Origin: Pullichristensenella sp002068815
Lineage (GTDB): Bacteria; Bacillota; Clostridia; Christensenellales; Aristaeellaceae
NCBI GenBank assembly: GCA_040772885.1
Contig: JAXGXF010000016.1
Span: forward strand, 1 to 51,116
Length of the DNA: 51,116 nt
Reading direction: 5' to 3'
The notes beneath the pieces are model-generated. The model was given only the letters and a program-made list of their open reading frames with translations. It made no database searches and was not told where the DNA came from. This document shows positions 39,485 to 50,300 of the stretch, in pieces (position 1 is the first letter of the stretch; each line of letters opens with the position of its first letter). Position numbers and translations under genes: made by a program.

Positions 39485-40583
39485 GCTGATTTTGCTGCTC
39501 GTCCCGGCGCTGCTGCTGACCGGCTGCTGGGATTCCCAGGACGTCAGCGACCTGAACCTGGGCGCGATGGTCATTCTGGACCGGCAGGGGGACGAGCTCT
39601 CGTTCACCGTGGAGATCGCGAAGATCACGCCGCCGGGCGAAGGCGGGGGCGGGGGCGGCGGCACGAAGCAGACGTACCTGACCGGGGCCGGGGCGAACTT
39701 CGCCGAGGCCCGCGACGCGCTCGACATGCAGATGGACAAGCCGCTGTTCCTGGGCACCGTGCGCACGCTCGTCATCACCGAGCGGGCCGCCGCGGGCGAC
39801 CTGGCCGAGTACCTGTTCCGGCTTCGGGAGAACCAGGAGTACCGGCAGAAGGTGAACATCACGATCACGGCCGAGGAGCCGGAGGCGTTTGAGGGCTTTG
39901 AAAACGAGAGCGACGAGCCCGCGGGGTACGTCATCGACGACACGATCCAGACGGCGACCGAGCTCGGCCACACCTGCGCAGTCACGACGGAGAAATATGT
40001 CAACGACATACTCGCGGGCAGGGGCTTCGTCGTGCAGAACATCGGATTCGACGACAAGCAGATCAAGCTGAACGGCTATTCGGTGTTTCGCGACGCGAAG
40101 CTCGTCGGATTCATACCGATCGAGGAGTCGCGCGGGCTGACGTACATCTCCGGCCGGCGCCCGGTCTGGGTGTACAGGCTCCCCGGCGCCGGGGGGTTCG
40201 TCACGGCGGAGGTCGAGCTCGCAAGCCGGGACGTCAAGCCCTCCTACCGGGACGGGAAGGTAAAGTTCGAGGTCAAGCTCGCGTTCAGGGCGACGATACA
40301 GTACAAGAGCGGAACGAGCCTGTTTCCGCTGAACGAAAAAAACATCAAGGAGTACTCGGACAGCCTGAGACGGGTGCTCAAGAGCGAGGTCGACGCGGCG
40401 ATTCAGCTATCGCAACGGCAGTTCCGGAGCGACTACATGTCGTTCGGGGAGGCGTTGCGCATCGCCTATCCCGACGAATTTGAGAAGATGGACTGGGCGG
40501 CGGAGTATCCGAAGGCGGAAATCGAGACCGAGATGTCCGTCGACTGCGCGGTCAGCGACAAGCTGGACATCGAGGCTTCCTGA
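39465..40583 (+). CDS. gerAC: Spore germination lipoprotein, GerAC family
   Basis: C subunit of the germinant receptor, 372 residues. The signal peptide ends in a lipobox, LLVPALLLTGCWD, and the GCWD-x-x-D start is a GerAC hallmark, followed by DLNLGAMVILDRQGDELSFT. A Gly-rich loop (GEGGGGGGGT) interrupts domain 1. The C-terminal part includes NEKNIKEYSDSLRRVLKSEV, typical of the family. TTG start inside the end of gerAB, so translation is coupled. Confidence 0.92.
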   Translation: MFKNRGKLILLLVPALLLTGCWDSQDVSDLNLGAMVILDRQGDELSFTVEIAKITPPGEGGGGGGGTKQTYLTGAGANFAEARDALDMQMDKPLFLGTVRTLVITERAAAGDLAEYLFRLRENQEYRQKVNITITAEEPEAFEGFENESDEPAGYVIDDTIQTATELGHTCAVTTEKYVNDILAGRGFVVQNIGFDDKQIKLNGYSVFRDAKLVGFIPIEESRGLTYISGRRPVWVYRLPGAGGFVTAEVELASRDVKPSYRDGKVKFEVKLAFRATIQYKSGTSLFPLNEKNIKEYSDSLRRVLKSEVDAAIQLSQRQFRSDYMSFGEALRIAYPDEFEKMDWAAEYPKAEIETEMSVDCAVSDKLDIEAS

Positions 40584-40596
40584 CGGGAGGGTGCGC

Positions 40597-42042
40597 ATGA
40601 TCAAGAAGAGGCCGAAAATCGAGGTCATCCTGAAGGCGATCGAGGAGGAGGGGTTCCCGCTGTCCCGCCGCTCGCTGCGGTGCGAGGGCGGCTCGATCGA
40701 AATCCTGTACGTACAGCAGCTCACCGACCGGGTGTCGCTCGCGGATTTCGTCATCCGGCCGCTGTGCAACTACCTCGCGCGCGGTGAGCGCGGATTGAAG
40801 GCGGCGGAGGTCGCCGAGAACGTGCTGCTCGCGGACGACTGTGCGCTTCAGACGGACGCGGACGAGGCGCAGTCGCTGATACTCGACGGCAGGGTCGTCA
40901 TTTTGCTCCCGGAGGACGAACAATATATCTCGGTGAACCTGAAGAAGGTCGAGCACCGCACGATCGCGGACCCGATGATCGAGTACACGCTTCGCGGGCC
41001 GCGGGACTGCTTCGTCGAGAACCTCGACACGAACCTCGCGCTCGTGCGCTACCGCAACAAGGACGCGAAGCTGCGCATCTGCCAGTACAAGGTCGGGGTG
41101 CGGACGAAGACGAGCGTCGCGCTTATCTACATCGAGGACATCGCAAACGACAAGGTCGTCGAGACGATGAAGAAGCGCATACAGGCGATCGACGTCGACG
41201 GCATCGGCGAATCCGGCGAGCTCGAGGTGTATTTGCAGAGCGGCCGCCGCAACCTGTTCCCGCAGATGGGCGTCGTCGAGCGTTCGGACATGGCGCAGCA
41301 CCTGCTCAACGAGGGCAAGGTGCTCGTGCTCGTCGACGGCAGCGGCATGGCGCTCTCGGCGCCGAAGTGCTTCGCCGAGTTCTTCCACTCCTGCGACGAC
41401 CGGTACGACAACATGTACTTCGGGCTGTTCATGCGGATCACGCGCTACGCCTCGTTCGTGCTCGCGCTGTACGCGTCGAGCTTCTACGTCGGCATCGCGG
41501 AGTTCCACACGGACGCGCTGCCGAGCCGGTATGTGATCAGCCTCGCGGAGATGCGCGCCCGCGTGCCGTTCCCGCCGATCGTCGGCGCGCTGATGCTGGA
41601 GTTCATCGTCGAGCTTCTCCGGGAGGCGCTTCTGCGCGTGCCGAAGCAGATCGGCTCCGCGGTCGGCATCGTCAGCGCCATCGTCATCGGGCAGGCGGCG
41701 ATCTCCGCGGGGATATTCAGCCCGCTGCTTCTGATGCTTGCGTCCGGCGCGCTGCTCGCGTCGTTCGTGATGCCGGATTTCACGCTCGCGAACCCGATGC
41801 GCATACTGAAGATATTCGCGCTGCTCTCGACCGGGTTTCTGGGGTTTTACGGGCTGGTGCTGTTCACCTGCGCGATGTTGATCCACCTCGTATCGATCGA
41901 GAGCTTCGGCGTGCCGTATTTCTCGCCGCTCGCCCCGTTCAACCGGTACGACTTCCTGCGGAGCTTCATCTTCAACATATCGCTCTCGCCGCTTCGCCCA
42001 AAGAACCTGAAGGACAAGGACAGGACGCGGACGAGGACGTGA
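40597..42042 (+). CDS. gerAA: Spore germination protein, GerAA family
   Basis: A subunit of the germinant receptor, 481 residues. The cytoplasmic N-domain contains ENVLLADDCALQTDADEAQS and GRVVILLPEDEQYISVNLKK; TLRGPRDCFVENLDTNLALV is the most conserved GerAA block. The C-terminal half has about five membrane helices, including FAEFFHSCDDRYDNMYFGLF and PPIVGALMLEFIVELLREAL. ACGGGAGGG precedes the ATG. Gene order B-C-A differs from the classical A-B-C order. The operon marks an endospore former. Confidence 0.94.
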   Translation: MIKKRPKIEVILKAIEEEGFPLSRRSLRCEGGSIEILYVQQLTDRVSLADFVIRPLCNYLARGERGLKAAEVAENVLLADDCALQTDADEAQSLILDGRVVILLPEDEQYISVNLKKVEHRTIADPMIEYTLRGPRDCFVENLDTNLALVRYRNKDAKLRICQYKVGVRTKTSVALIYIEDIANDKVVETMKKRIQAIDVDGIGESGELEVYLQSGRRNLFPQMGVVERSDMAQHLLNEGKVLVLVDGSGMALSAPKCFAEFFHSCDDRYDNMYFGLFMRITRYASFVLALYASSFYVGIAEFHTDALPSRYVISLAEMRARVPFPPIVGALMLEFIVELLREALLRVPKQIGSAVGIVSAIVIGQAAISAGIFSPLLLMLASGALLASFVMPDFTLANPMRILKIFALLSTGFLGFYGLVLFTCAMLIHLVSIESFGVPYFSPLAPFNRYDFLRSFIFNISLSPLRPKNLKDKDRTRTRT

Positions 42043-42228
42043 TCAGGCCCTGCCGGCAAACAGCATCCCGACGAGAGGGGGTGGAGCGTCGCGCGGCCGC
42101 TCGACATCCCCGCGTTTCGCAACGTCGGCCTCGCGCTGCGCGAAAAAAAGACCGCGTCGCTCGCGATCAGGCGGTTTATGGAATATCTCGGGTACAGGGA
42201 TTCGACGGAGGCGCCTCACCCGGCGTGA
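42043..42228 (+). pseudogene. LysR-type regulator C-terminal remnant
   Basis: Frame +1 reads GWSVARPLDIPAFRNVGLAL then REKKTASLAIRRFMEYLGYR and stops at 42226-42228. This matches the end of the LysR substrate-binding domain (RPL...R.VGLA.R......A.R.F..YL). There is no winged helix or start codon; the sequence upstream is gerAA. So about 55 codons of a larger gene remain. It overlaps the 3' end of the histidine kinase gene on the other strand by 13 bases. Confidence 0.6.
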
Positions 42229-43454
42229 GCGCACTCCCCGGCCTCGACGAGCAGCGCGATGTTGACCCGGAACACGTCCTTCTGTAGCCCGATCTCGATC
42301 AGGCCGCCCTGCTTTTCGACGAGATACTTCACGTTGCTCAGCCCGAAGCCGTGGTTCTCGGGGTCGGATTTGCTGCTCGCGCCCGGCTCGCCGACCCACG
42401 AGGGCATTTGCGTGCCCGGCTCCACCGCGTTTTCGACGCGCAGTATCAGGTAGTCCGGCTTGTAGCCCAGGTTGAACGCGATGTATCCGTCCGGCACCTT
42501 CCGGCACGCGTCGATCGCGTTGTCCATCAGCGTTCCGATGATGATGGCCAGATCCGGCTCGTTGAAGGTCAGGCCCTCGCGCAGCTCGACCGACGGGTTC
42601 AGGCGGATGCCCTGCTCGCTCGCGACGGACAGCTTGTAGTTGATCATCGCCCGAAGCATCGAGTAGGGGAGCTGCACCATGCTGTGGTGCGCGAACGACG
42701 CGCCGATTAGCGAGGCGGCGTATTCCCTGGCCCTGTCCGCCTCCCGGTCCTCGAGCATGCCGTAGATGACGCCGAGCTTGTTGTCGAAGTCGTGCCGCTC
42801 CGAGCGGAGCTTCTTGACCACCTGCTCGAGGTTTTCCATGTAGTAGAGCTGCTGGCGGTAGTTCTCGCCGAGGGCCGTCACGAGCGCCTCGCTGCGGTTG
42901 CGCTCGCGCCGGTAGCTCATGGAGAACGTGATAAGGACGGCGGAGACGCTCGCCGTGACGACCGTCAGGTGGATCAGCATGATCACCTGAAGCATGTGGT
43001 GCGTGAGGCCCTCCGAGGCCAAGGCGGTGACGCGATTTCCGAACAGTATCAGAAGCGTCTGGACCGCGAGGTGAATCCCGATCATGATGAGCCGCGCCCT
43101 GCCTGACATCACGACGCAGATGACCGCGGCGAACAGTATCGAATAGCACGGCATGACGCCGTCGATGCCCCAGCCGGTCAGCCAGTGCAGCGGGAAGAAG
43201 GCGGCGCTCATCAGAAAGATCGAGACGGGAACGACGAACCTGTGGTATCCCTTGAAGCGGGCGAGCATGTAGGAGGCCAGCCAGAACACGAAAAAGACGC
43301 AGTTCAGCGGCGAAAACGCGCGTCGGCTGAACCAATCGGCGAACGCGCTCATGAGCGTCAGCGCGCTTCCCAAGAGCACGCAGAAATTGTAGACCCGCAT
43401 CTCCAGCGCCAGCTCGCCCTCGTTGCCGACGAGCCAATCCGCAACCTTCTTCAT
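42216..43454 (-). CDS. AgrC-like sensor histidine kinase (GHKL ATPase)
   Basis: Membrane sensor of 412 residues. Six hydrophobic segments occupy about residues 20-190, followed by a coiled linker and the cytoplasmic kinase: phospho-His in LRSERHDFDNKLGVIYGMLE, N-box IIIGTLMDNAIDACRKVPDG and G-box NHGFGLSNVKYLVEKQGG. This is the HPK10 layout used by peptide-sensing systems (AgrC, ComD), but no pheromone gene is visible nearby. It overlaps the response regulator stop by four bases. Confidence 0.88.
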   Translation of the reverse strand: MKKVADWLVGNEGELALEMRVYNFCVLLGSALTLMSAFADWFSRRAFSPLNCVFFVFWLASYMLARFKGYHRFVVPVSIFLMSAAFFPLHWLTGWGIDGVMPCYSILFAAVICVVMSGRARLIMIGIHLAVQTLLILFGNRVTALASEGLTHHMLQVIMLIHLTVVTASVSAVLITFSMSYRRERNRSEALVTALGENYRQQLYYMENLEQVVKKLRSERHDFDNKLGVIYGMLEDREADRAREYAASLIGASFAHHSMVQLPYSMLRAMINYKLSVASEQGIRLNPSVELREGLTFNEPDLAIIIGTLMDNAIDACRKVPDGYIAFNLGYKPDYLILRVENAVEPGTQMPSWVGEPGASSKSDPENHGFGLSNVKYLVEKQGGLIEIGLQKDVFRVNIALLVEAGECAHAG

Positions 43455-44182
43455 ATGCTTTCCTCGCGATCGAACAGTCGCTTGATCAGGATGTCCTTCA
43501 CGTGGTCGGCGTAGCTCCTGCTGACGGGCACCTCCGCGCCCCCGTCCAGCTTCAGCGTCCTGTCCCGGAACGCGCGCACCCGGTTCAGGTTGACGACGTA
43601 TCCCTGGTGGCATTGCGCGAAGCTGTCGGAGTCGAGCTCCGAGAGCAGCGTCTGCATGTTTCCGTAATAGGAGAGGTCGCGCCGCTCGGTGTGCACGACG
43701 ACGCGGTGGCCCACCTTTTCAAAGTAGAGGATTTCCCCGTAGGCAAAGCGCGCGATTTCGCCCTTGACGCGCACGGCGAAGTGCTTTTCGGACGCGGCCT
43801 GGTCCCTCCGGCTCAGCCGCTCGAGCATCTCCTGCATCAGCGCGTTGAACGCCTTGCGCTCGACGGGCTTGAGCAGATAGTGAAACGCCCGGACCCGGAA
43901 CGCGTCCAGCGCGTATTGGCCGAAGGCGGAGATGTAGATCAGCATCGTCTCCCGGTTCTTCGCGCGGATCGCCTCGCCGAGCCGTATGCCGTCCATGTCG
44001 CCCATGCAGATGTCCAGAAAGGCAAAGTCCGCCCTCTCCCCCTCGAGCATCTCCAGAAACTCGACGGGTTGGCTCGAGGCGATGACCCGGTAATCGCCGG
44101 AATCGCCCATATAGTCGCTCAGATATTTGGTTAAAAGCTGCACCTGCTGGGGCTGGTCATCGCAAATCCCGATCGTCAGCAT
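43451..44182 (-). CDS. LytTR-family response regulator (AgrA-like)
   Basis: Response regulator of 243 residues. The receiver has acidic pair ICDDQ, phosphoacceptor Asp in ADFAFLDICMGDMDGIRLGE, and Lys in YLLKPVERKAF. The C-terminal LytTR DNA-binding domain contains GEILYFEKVGHRVVVHTERR, FAQCHQGYVVNLNRVRAFRD and GGAEVPVSRSYADHVK. ATG 44182 lies 5 bases after GGAGG; an in-frame ATG four codons earlier is possible. It is the first gene of the pair and has direct repeats in its leader that may be its own binding sites. Confidence 0.9.
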   Translation of the reverse strand: MLTIGICDDQPQQVQLLTKYLSDYMGDSGDYRVIASSQPVEFLEMLEGERADFAFLDICMGDMDGIRLGEAIRAKNRETMLIYISAFGQYALDAFRVRAFHYLLKPVERKAFNALMQEMLERLSRRDQAASEKHFAVRVKGEIARFAYGEILYFEKVGHRVVVHTERRDLSYYGNMQTLLSELDSDSFAQCHQGYVVNLNRVRAFRDRTLKLDGGAEVPVSRSYADHVKDILIKRLFDREESI

Positions 44183-44224
44183 TTGTTCCTCCATGCCATC
44201 TCGGTCGAAAGAGCGCGGGATTTG

Positions 44225-44247
44225 AAGTTACACCGTATGAAAGTTAC
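44225..44247. repeat. Direct repeat AAGTTAC x2 in the two-component leader
   Basis: AAGTTAC at 44225-44231 and again at 44241-44247 (16-base period), each preceded by TGA. They lie just downstream of the promoter. LytTR regulators bind direct repeats, though their usual period is about 21 bases. Confidence 0.45.
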
Positions 44248-44252
44248 GCTGT

Positions 44253-44281
44253 ATTATAGCGCGAATTGCGCGCGCCTTCAA
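44253..44281 (-). promoter_or_regulatory. Promoter of the LytTR two-component operon
   Basis: On the minus strand TTGAAG (44276-44281) and TATAAT (44253-44258), spacer 17. Confidence 0.78.
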
Positions 44282-44322
44282 GCATTCGGCGAAAAAAATC
44301 CCGGGAAACCCGCGCCTTTTCG

Positions 44323-44362
44323 AAAAACCAGGCCACCGCTGGACGAGCCTGCGGTGGCCTGG
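44323..44362 (-). terminator. Terminator of the giant surface protein gene
   Basis: On the minus strand CCAGGCCACCGC (44351-44362) pairs perfectly with 44328-44339 and is followed by TTTTT (44323-44327), 14 bases after the stop codon. Confidence 0.88.
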
Positions 44363-44376
44363 CGCCTGCGTTGGGA

Positions 44377-47300
44377 TTACGACTCGATCAAGGTGATGAA
44401 TTCGGTCTTGACGAAGCCGAGGCTTCCGTCCGCCCTCTCCACGTGATACCAGCCGTTGACCTCGTCGAGTATCTTCACCTGCTGGTTCGCCAGCAGCGTG
44501 CCGGTGATGACGCCGTCCATCGCCCCCGTCTCGCGCACGTTCAACAGCTTGCAGTTCACGTAGCCGTACTGGTCGTAGACCGGGGTGATCGTGATCTGCT
44601 CCTTCACCTGCGTGGACACCTTCAGGTACTTGGCCATGATGTAGCCGGTCGCGCCGGAGGAGTTCACCACCTTGTAGAAGCCGTTGTACTTCGTCGTCGA
44701 GACGAGCTGTATGGTCTGGTTCTTCTTGAGGCTCCCGATCCTGCTCGAGGACGTGGACGCGCTCCTGCGGATGTTGACGTTCGTGGTCGCCCTGCCGACG
44801 AGTATCGTCACGGAGACCTTCGTCTCGATGCCGCCGCTCGCGGGCTGCGCGAGGTAGATGGCCTCGACCCAGCCGACGATACCGCTCGACAGGCGGACCT
44901 GGTAGAACCCGTTCAGCTTCTCGCTGATGATCGTCAGGCTGACGCCCTTGTACACGCGGCCGAGCAGCACGCGCGTCGCGGGATCGAACCCGGAGTAGAC
45001 CGGCGCGCTCGTGGCGGTGACGGAGCTCGGGATGTTGACGACCTGCGTCTCGCCCACGAGCGGGACGGCCGCGCCGGTGCCCGGATCGATCAGGAACGAG
45101 TCATAGCCGCCGGTTCCGTTCGGCACATCCTTGATGATCTTGCCCTTCGGGAAGTCGGCATCCTTCGTGACCCTCGAGGCCAGCACGTAGCCGGTGCCCA
45201 GGTTGTAGTGGCCGTAGGTGATCGCGTAGTAGCTGCCGGAGCTGCCCACGACCATGATCCGCGTGCCCGCGGGCGCGGTCGTGCGGTAGCCGGAGCCGGG
45301 GTTCGCCCAGACGGTCGTCTTCGCGCTGATCGTCGCGTTGCTCTCGGTCAGCAGCTCGCCCGGGTTTACCAGCGGCTTCGGATCCGCGAAGCCCGTGACG
45401 CGGATGTAGAGCTTGTGCACGTAGGCGAGGCCGGTCGTGCTCTTCGAGTAGAGGATTTCGTACCACTCGCCGTACTCGCCGACGATGGTCACCTTCGTGT
45501 TCTTCTTGAACTGCGTATAGACCTTGCCCTGCAGCGACGGCTTATACCGGACAAACAGCCCGCTGACGGTGGTCGCGCCGTAGCGCACGGCGTAGGGCGC
45601 CTTCTCGACGACGAGCGTCAGGCTGTCCTGCACGCCGGAGTTCTTCGAGGTGGCGTAGACCTTGGCCGTGCCGGTGCCGGTCGCGGAGACGATGCCGAAC
45701 GCGTCGACGGTGGCGATGTTCGTGTCCGAGGTCGACCAGTAGATCTCCGGATCGGAGGCTCCGTCCGGGGTCACGCTCGCGCCGAGCACGAACCGCTCGC
45801 CGACGTGGTAGGTCAGCGTCTCAAGCTCGCCGGGGTCCTTGGCGACGCCGTCGAGCGAGTCGATGATGACGCTCTCGACCGGGGTCAGCACCGTCACCAG
45901 GATCGAGGTCTTGACCTCCTTGAACTTGAGGCTCGGGTACTTCGAGTAGAGGTTCTGGATGTCCGGCGGAATCTCGACGGTTGCCACGAGGTTCACAAAG
46001 CCCGGCGCCACGGTGTAGACGAATCCGTCCTTGAAGTAGGCGATGTCGTCGCCGTTCGGGAAGTCATGGCCTTCCTCGTCGAAGTAGGCCCAGTCGAAGG
46101 CGGTCGTCGCGATCGCCTCCGGGACGAAGGTGAAGTTGACCGGAATCTTCTGGCCGGGGTAGACGCGGATCTCGGCGGCGTCGGCGACGACGCCGGCCGC
46201 GAGGTCCACGACCTCGACCGTCACCTGCGCGCGCAGGTTCGGGTTCGCGTTGGGCACGATGTTGATGATGGTCGTGCCGACCTTCTTCGCGGTGATCTGG
46301 CCGTAGCTGTCGACCGAGGCGGTCAGCGGGTCGGCCGAGGTATAGACGACCGTCTTGTCCTTCGGCTGCGTCGCCGGATCGGCCGGGTTGTTAAACAGCA
46401 GGTCGTCGGCCAGGTCGTAGCGGAAGGCGTCGCCGACCAGCATGCGAATCCTGTCCTTCTTGACGGTGAACGTGGTCAGCGGCACGAGCACCTCCACCCG
46501 GCAGGTGGCGGAGACCTCGTCCGCGGTGCCCTTAAAGATGTAGGCGGTGATCGTGGCCTTGCCCGCCGCCATGCCGGTGACCTTGCACAGCGTCACGCCG
46601 CTTGCGACGGAGGTGGTGAGGCTGACGGGCATCGTCGGGTCCGCGGACGTTGCCTCGTAGGTCACCGGCGGCATCGCGGAGCCCTCGGGCAGCAAGGACG
46701 GGGTGATCGTGAACCGGTCGCCCACGTAGATGGCCTTCTCGTCCGGGTCGACGCTGAGCGACAGCAGGCCGCGAACGACGACGACGTTGATCATGCCGTA
46801 GACATCCGGGTCGCTGTTCGAGCGCGCGATCGCGACGGTCGTGCCGACGTTGTTCGCGGTCAGGACGCCGTTCTGGTCGATCGAGGCCACCGACGAATCG
46901 GGGACGGACCAGGTGACCGACTTGTCATAGGCGTCCGTGGGCTTCACCGTCGCAAAAAGCTGGATGCTCTGGCCGACATGGGTGGCGGTCACGGTCTTGG
47001 TAGGAAAGGCGCCCGCCGCGACCGGCGACACGGAGTCGATCTCGACGGAGACGGCCGGCTGCTTGACGGTGATGGTGCAGACCTTGCGCGCGGTCTCGTC
47101 GCCCGTCACGGCGTCGCTGGTCGTCGCCGTCAGCGTGGTGACGCCCGGGTTGGCGCCGCGCACGCTGAAGCTGCGCGAATCGGAGTTCGTTATCGCAACA
47201 TTGGTCTGGGCGGGTTCGAGCTCCCACTCGAGCACGTCCGTCGACTCGACGGGCAGCACGGTCGCGTGGATCGTGGCGACCTCGTTCGGACGGATCGCGA

Positions 47301-50300
47301 TGTCGTAGGCGTCGAGCGTCAGGCCCTGCGTGTTCTGCTTGACGGAGATGAGCAGCTTCGCGAACACGCCGCTGTGCGCGTAGGCGTACACCCAGCTGTC
47401 GCCGACCATATCCGCGCGAGCGATGCCGTTCGGGTCGATGGACACCACTTGACCCTTCTCGATCCCCCAGGTAACCTTCCTGTCCGCGACATCCATTCCG
47501 GTGTCCATGCCGATGAAGTTGAGCTTCGAGTACAGGTCATAGCTCTCGCCGACCGTCAGGTTCAGCGTGCCGGTCACGTAGAACTCCAGCGCCTTGACGG
47601 GGTTCTTGACCAGCACCGTGGCGGTGCGGGTGGTGTCGTGCAGCCCGTTGTTGTACTTGGCGGAGATGACGACCGGGGTGTCCGACGGCGCGACCGCCGT
47701 GACCGTGCCGTAGCTCGGGTGGACGGTGGCGGTGTTCGTATCCCCGGAGGTGAACGCGATGTTGTCGAGGAGCATCGTGTCCTCGGGCACGAGCGTCACG
47801 CCGTAGGTGAAGCTCTCGCCGGGGTACAGCTCCTTGTAGTTGGGCGTCAGCGTGAAGTCGGTGACCGCCTTGACGACCTTCAGCAGAATCTGGTCGGACG
47901 CCTCGGAGGAGGCGGACTTCACGATCAGGTTCGTCTCGCCCTTGCCGACGAAGGTCACGCGCGCATACGCGCCGAACGGCGTGATCGGCTCGACGATCGC
48001 GATATTGTCGTCCTCCACATCCCACAGGAGCCTCTTGTCCGCCGCCGTGTCGGGCGAGATGTTCGCGCGGACGATGATCGAGGTGCCCACGATGCCGTTG
48101 ATGTTGACGCTGTCCGCGTAGGGCTGGCCGAGCACGTTCGCGAGCTCGACCTCGGTCACGGGCCTGAGCACGCGCAGCAGGCACTCGTCGGTGCCCAGCG
48201 ACACGCTGCCCACCAGCTCGCCCTGATCGTTGTAGCCGGGGCCGAACAGCTCGGCGGTGATGACGTAGTCGCCGGGGATGGCGTCCGCGGGCAGGACCAG
48301 CAGGCCCGCGATCCACTTCGCGCCGTTGATGGTGGGGGTGAACTGCCACTGGACGCTGTCGTACTCCACGCCCTCGGGCAGCACCTGATAGGTCAGCGGG
48401 ATCGACGCGCCCGGGTAGCCCTCCAAATAGGTGTTGCTGAGCACGATGCCGGAAGGCTGCTCAACGACGGTCAGCAGGATCGTATCCGACAGGCCGTCGG
48501 GCAGCGCGGCGTTGAGCGTCGTGACGCCGGCCTTCTTCGCGGTCACGCTGCCATTCTGGTCGACCTCGGCGATGGAACTGTCGCCGGTCGACCAGATGAC
48601 CGTCGCGTCGTCGTGATCCTGCGGAGTCAGCACCGCGTCGTACTCCCGGATCTCGCCGACGAGCATCTTGGCGTCGCCCGCCGTGCTCTTGCCCTCCTCC
48701 ACGATCTCGATGCCGGTCACGGGCTTGGAGGTGACGTTGAACTTAAAATAGAGGCGATAGCCGTTCGAAGTGGTCGCGTATACGTACTGGCTCGTGCACA
48801 CGGCCAGGCCGGTGACGACGTCTCCGTCGACGCCCAGCGCGGACGGATTCGCGCTGACCAGACCGGTGATGACGCCGTGCGTGAGCTCGTCGTACGGGGG
48901 CACCGCGGGATCGTCGCTCCACTGTTCGCCCAACGGGATGTCGATCGCCGTGTCGTTCATCATGATCCACTTCGGATCGCTCTTCGCGTTGATGGTGATC
49001 GTCTTCCTGGCAAACGCGAGGTTGTGTTCGGTGGAGGGGTCTGCGAGGAACTTTTCGTACGTAAGGTAGGCGCACGCCTCGACGCGGTAGACGCCCGCGA
49101 CGGCGGCGTAGAACACGCCCTCGTTGACGGTCGCGGTGGACGACGAGACCGACGGGACGATCCGGTAGGCGATGTAGCCGCCGGTCGGATCGAACTTCGC
49201 GGGGAGTGTAAGCAGCTCGCCGGTCTTTATGTCCATCTGGCTCGGCGCGGTCAGCACATGCACGACCACGTCGAAGGAGCTGCTGGCGGGCGCCTTGTCC
49301 GGATTCGTGTAGTCGACGCCGGCGACGGTGATCGTCGCGCTGCCGGTGGCAAGCGGCGTCAGGTAGCCGTTGTCGTCCACGTCGATGACCGAGGGGTTCG
49401 AGGACGTGTAGACGAACTGCGCGGTCGACACGTTCTTGAGCACGCCGTCCTTCCAGCACTTGAGGATGAAGGCGTTGGCCGGGTCGGTCGCGTCGGTCGC
49501 GTGCTTCGGAATCTGCTTCGCGTCGCCGCCGACGAGGAAATGCCGGAGGGGCTCGATCAGGGTCGAGTTCATGCTCAGCATCAGCTCGCCCTCGCGGTGC
49601 GCCTCGAGTAGCGCGGAGAGCGTAAAGTCGGGAATCTCTTCGCTTCCGTTGATGATCGTGTCGTCGGGCGGGGTCACGGTCAGCGTGATCGGCACGCTGC
49701 CGTACCACGTGGCGCTCGTGCCCACCTCGACCGAGGTGCCCGCGGCGTTTCCGTTGATCCACGCGCTGTTCGCGGGATCCGTGGTCCCCACTTCCCACTC
49801 GAAGGTGTAGCCGTACGTCGAGAGCCCGTCGAGGCCCGCGAGCTGGAACGTCGCGCTGTCGCCGGACTGTATCTTCTTGGACGGCGGCTCGATGTTCACG
49901 TCCGCCTGGAAGATCTTGTCGTAGACGTTGACGGGAACGCTTCCGACGACGCCGTTGACGGTGAGCTCGACGATGTCTGCGCCGGCCTTCAGGCCCAGCA
50001 CGTTGACGTAGACCAGCGCGGGCTCGCCGTACTCGTCGCCTCCGTCTCCCTGGATATACCCGCCGCCCACGACGTAGTTGATCACCGGCACGGTATTGCC
50101 GGTCTTCGATGCGACGCTGATCTGGGCGCCCTGCATCAAAGCCATGCCATACACCTCGAACACCACCGAGGCGGTGTCGCGCCTGAAGACGTGGACGACC
50201 GGTTCCGCGGATTCGATATCGTTCGGCACGACGGCCTCCGGCTCGCCGGGCTGCCTGATGACCGTCACTTCGAACGACGCCATCAGGCCGCCCTCGGTGA

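Noticed and set aside
44266..49611. Open frame of 1,781 codons on the plus strand
   Set aside because: Antisense to the giant Ig-like protein. Its Arg/Asp/His/Val-rich repeats mirror the tandem domains of the real gene.
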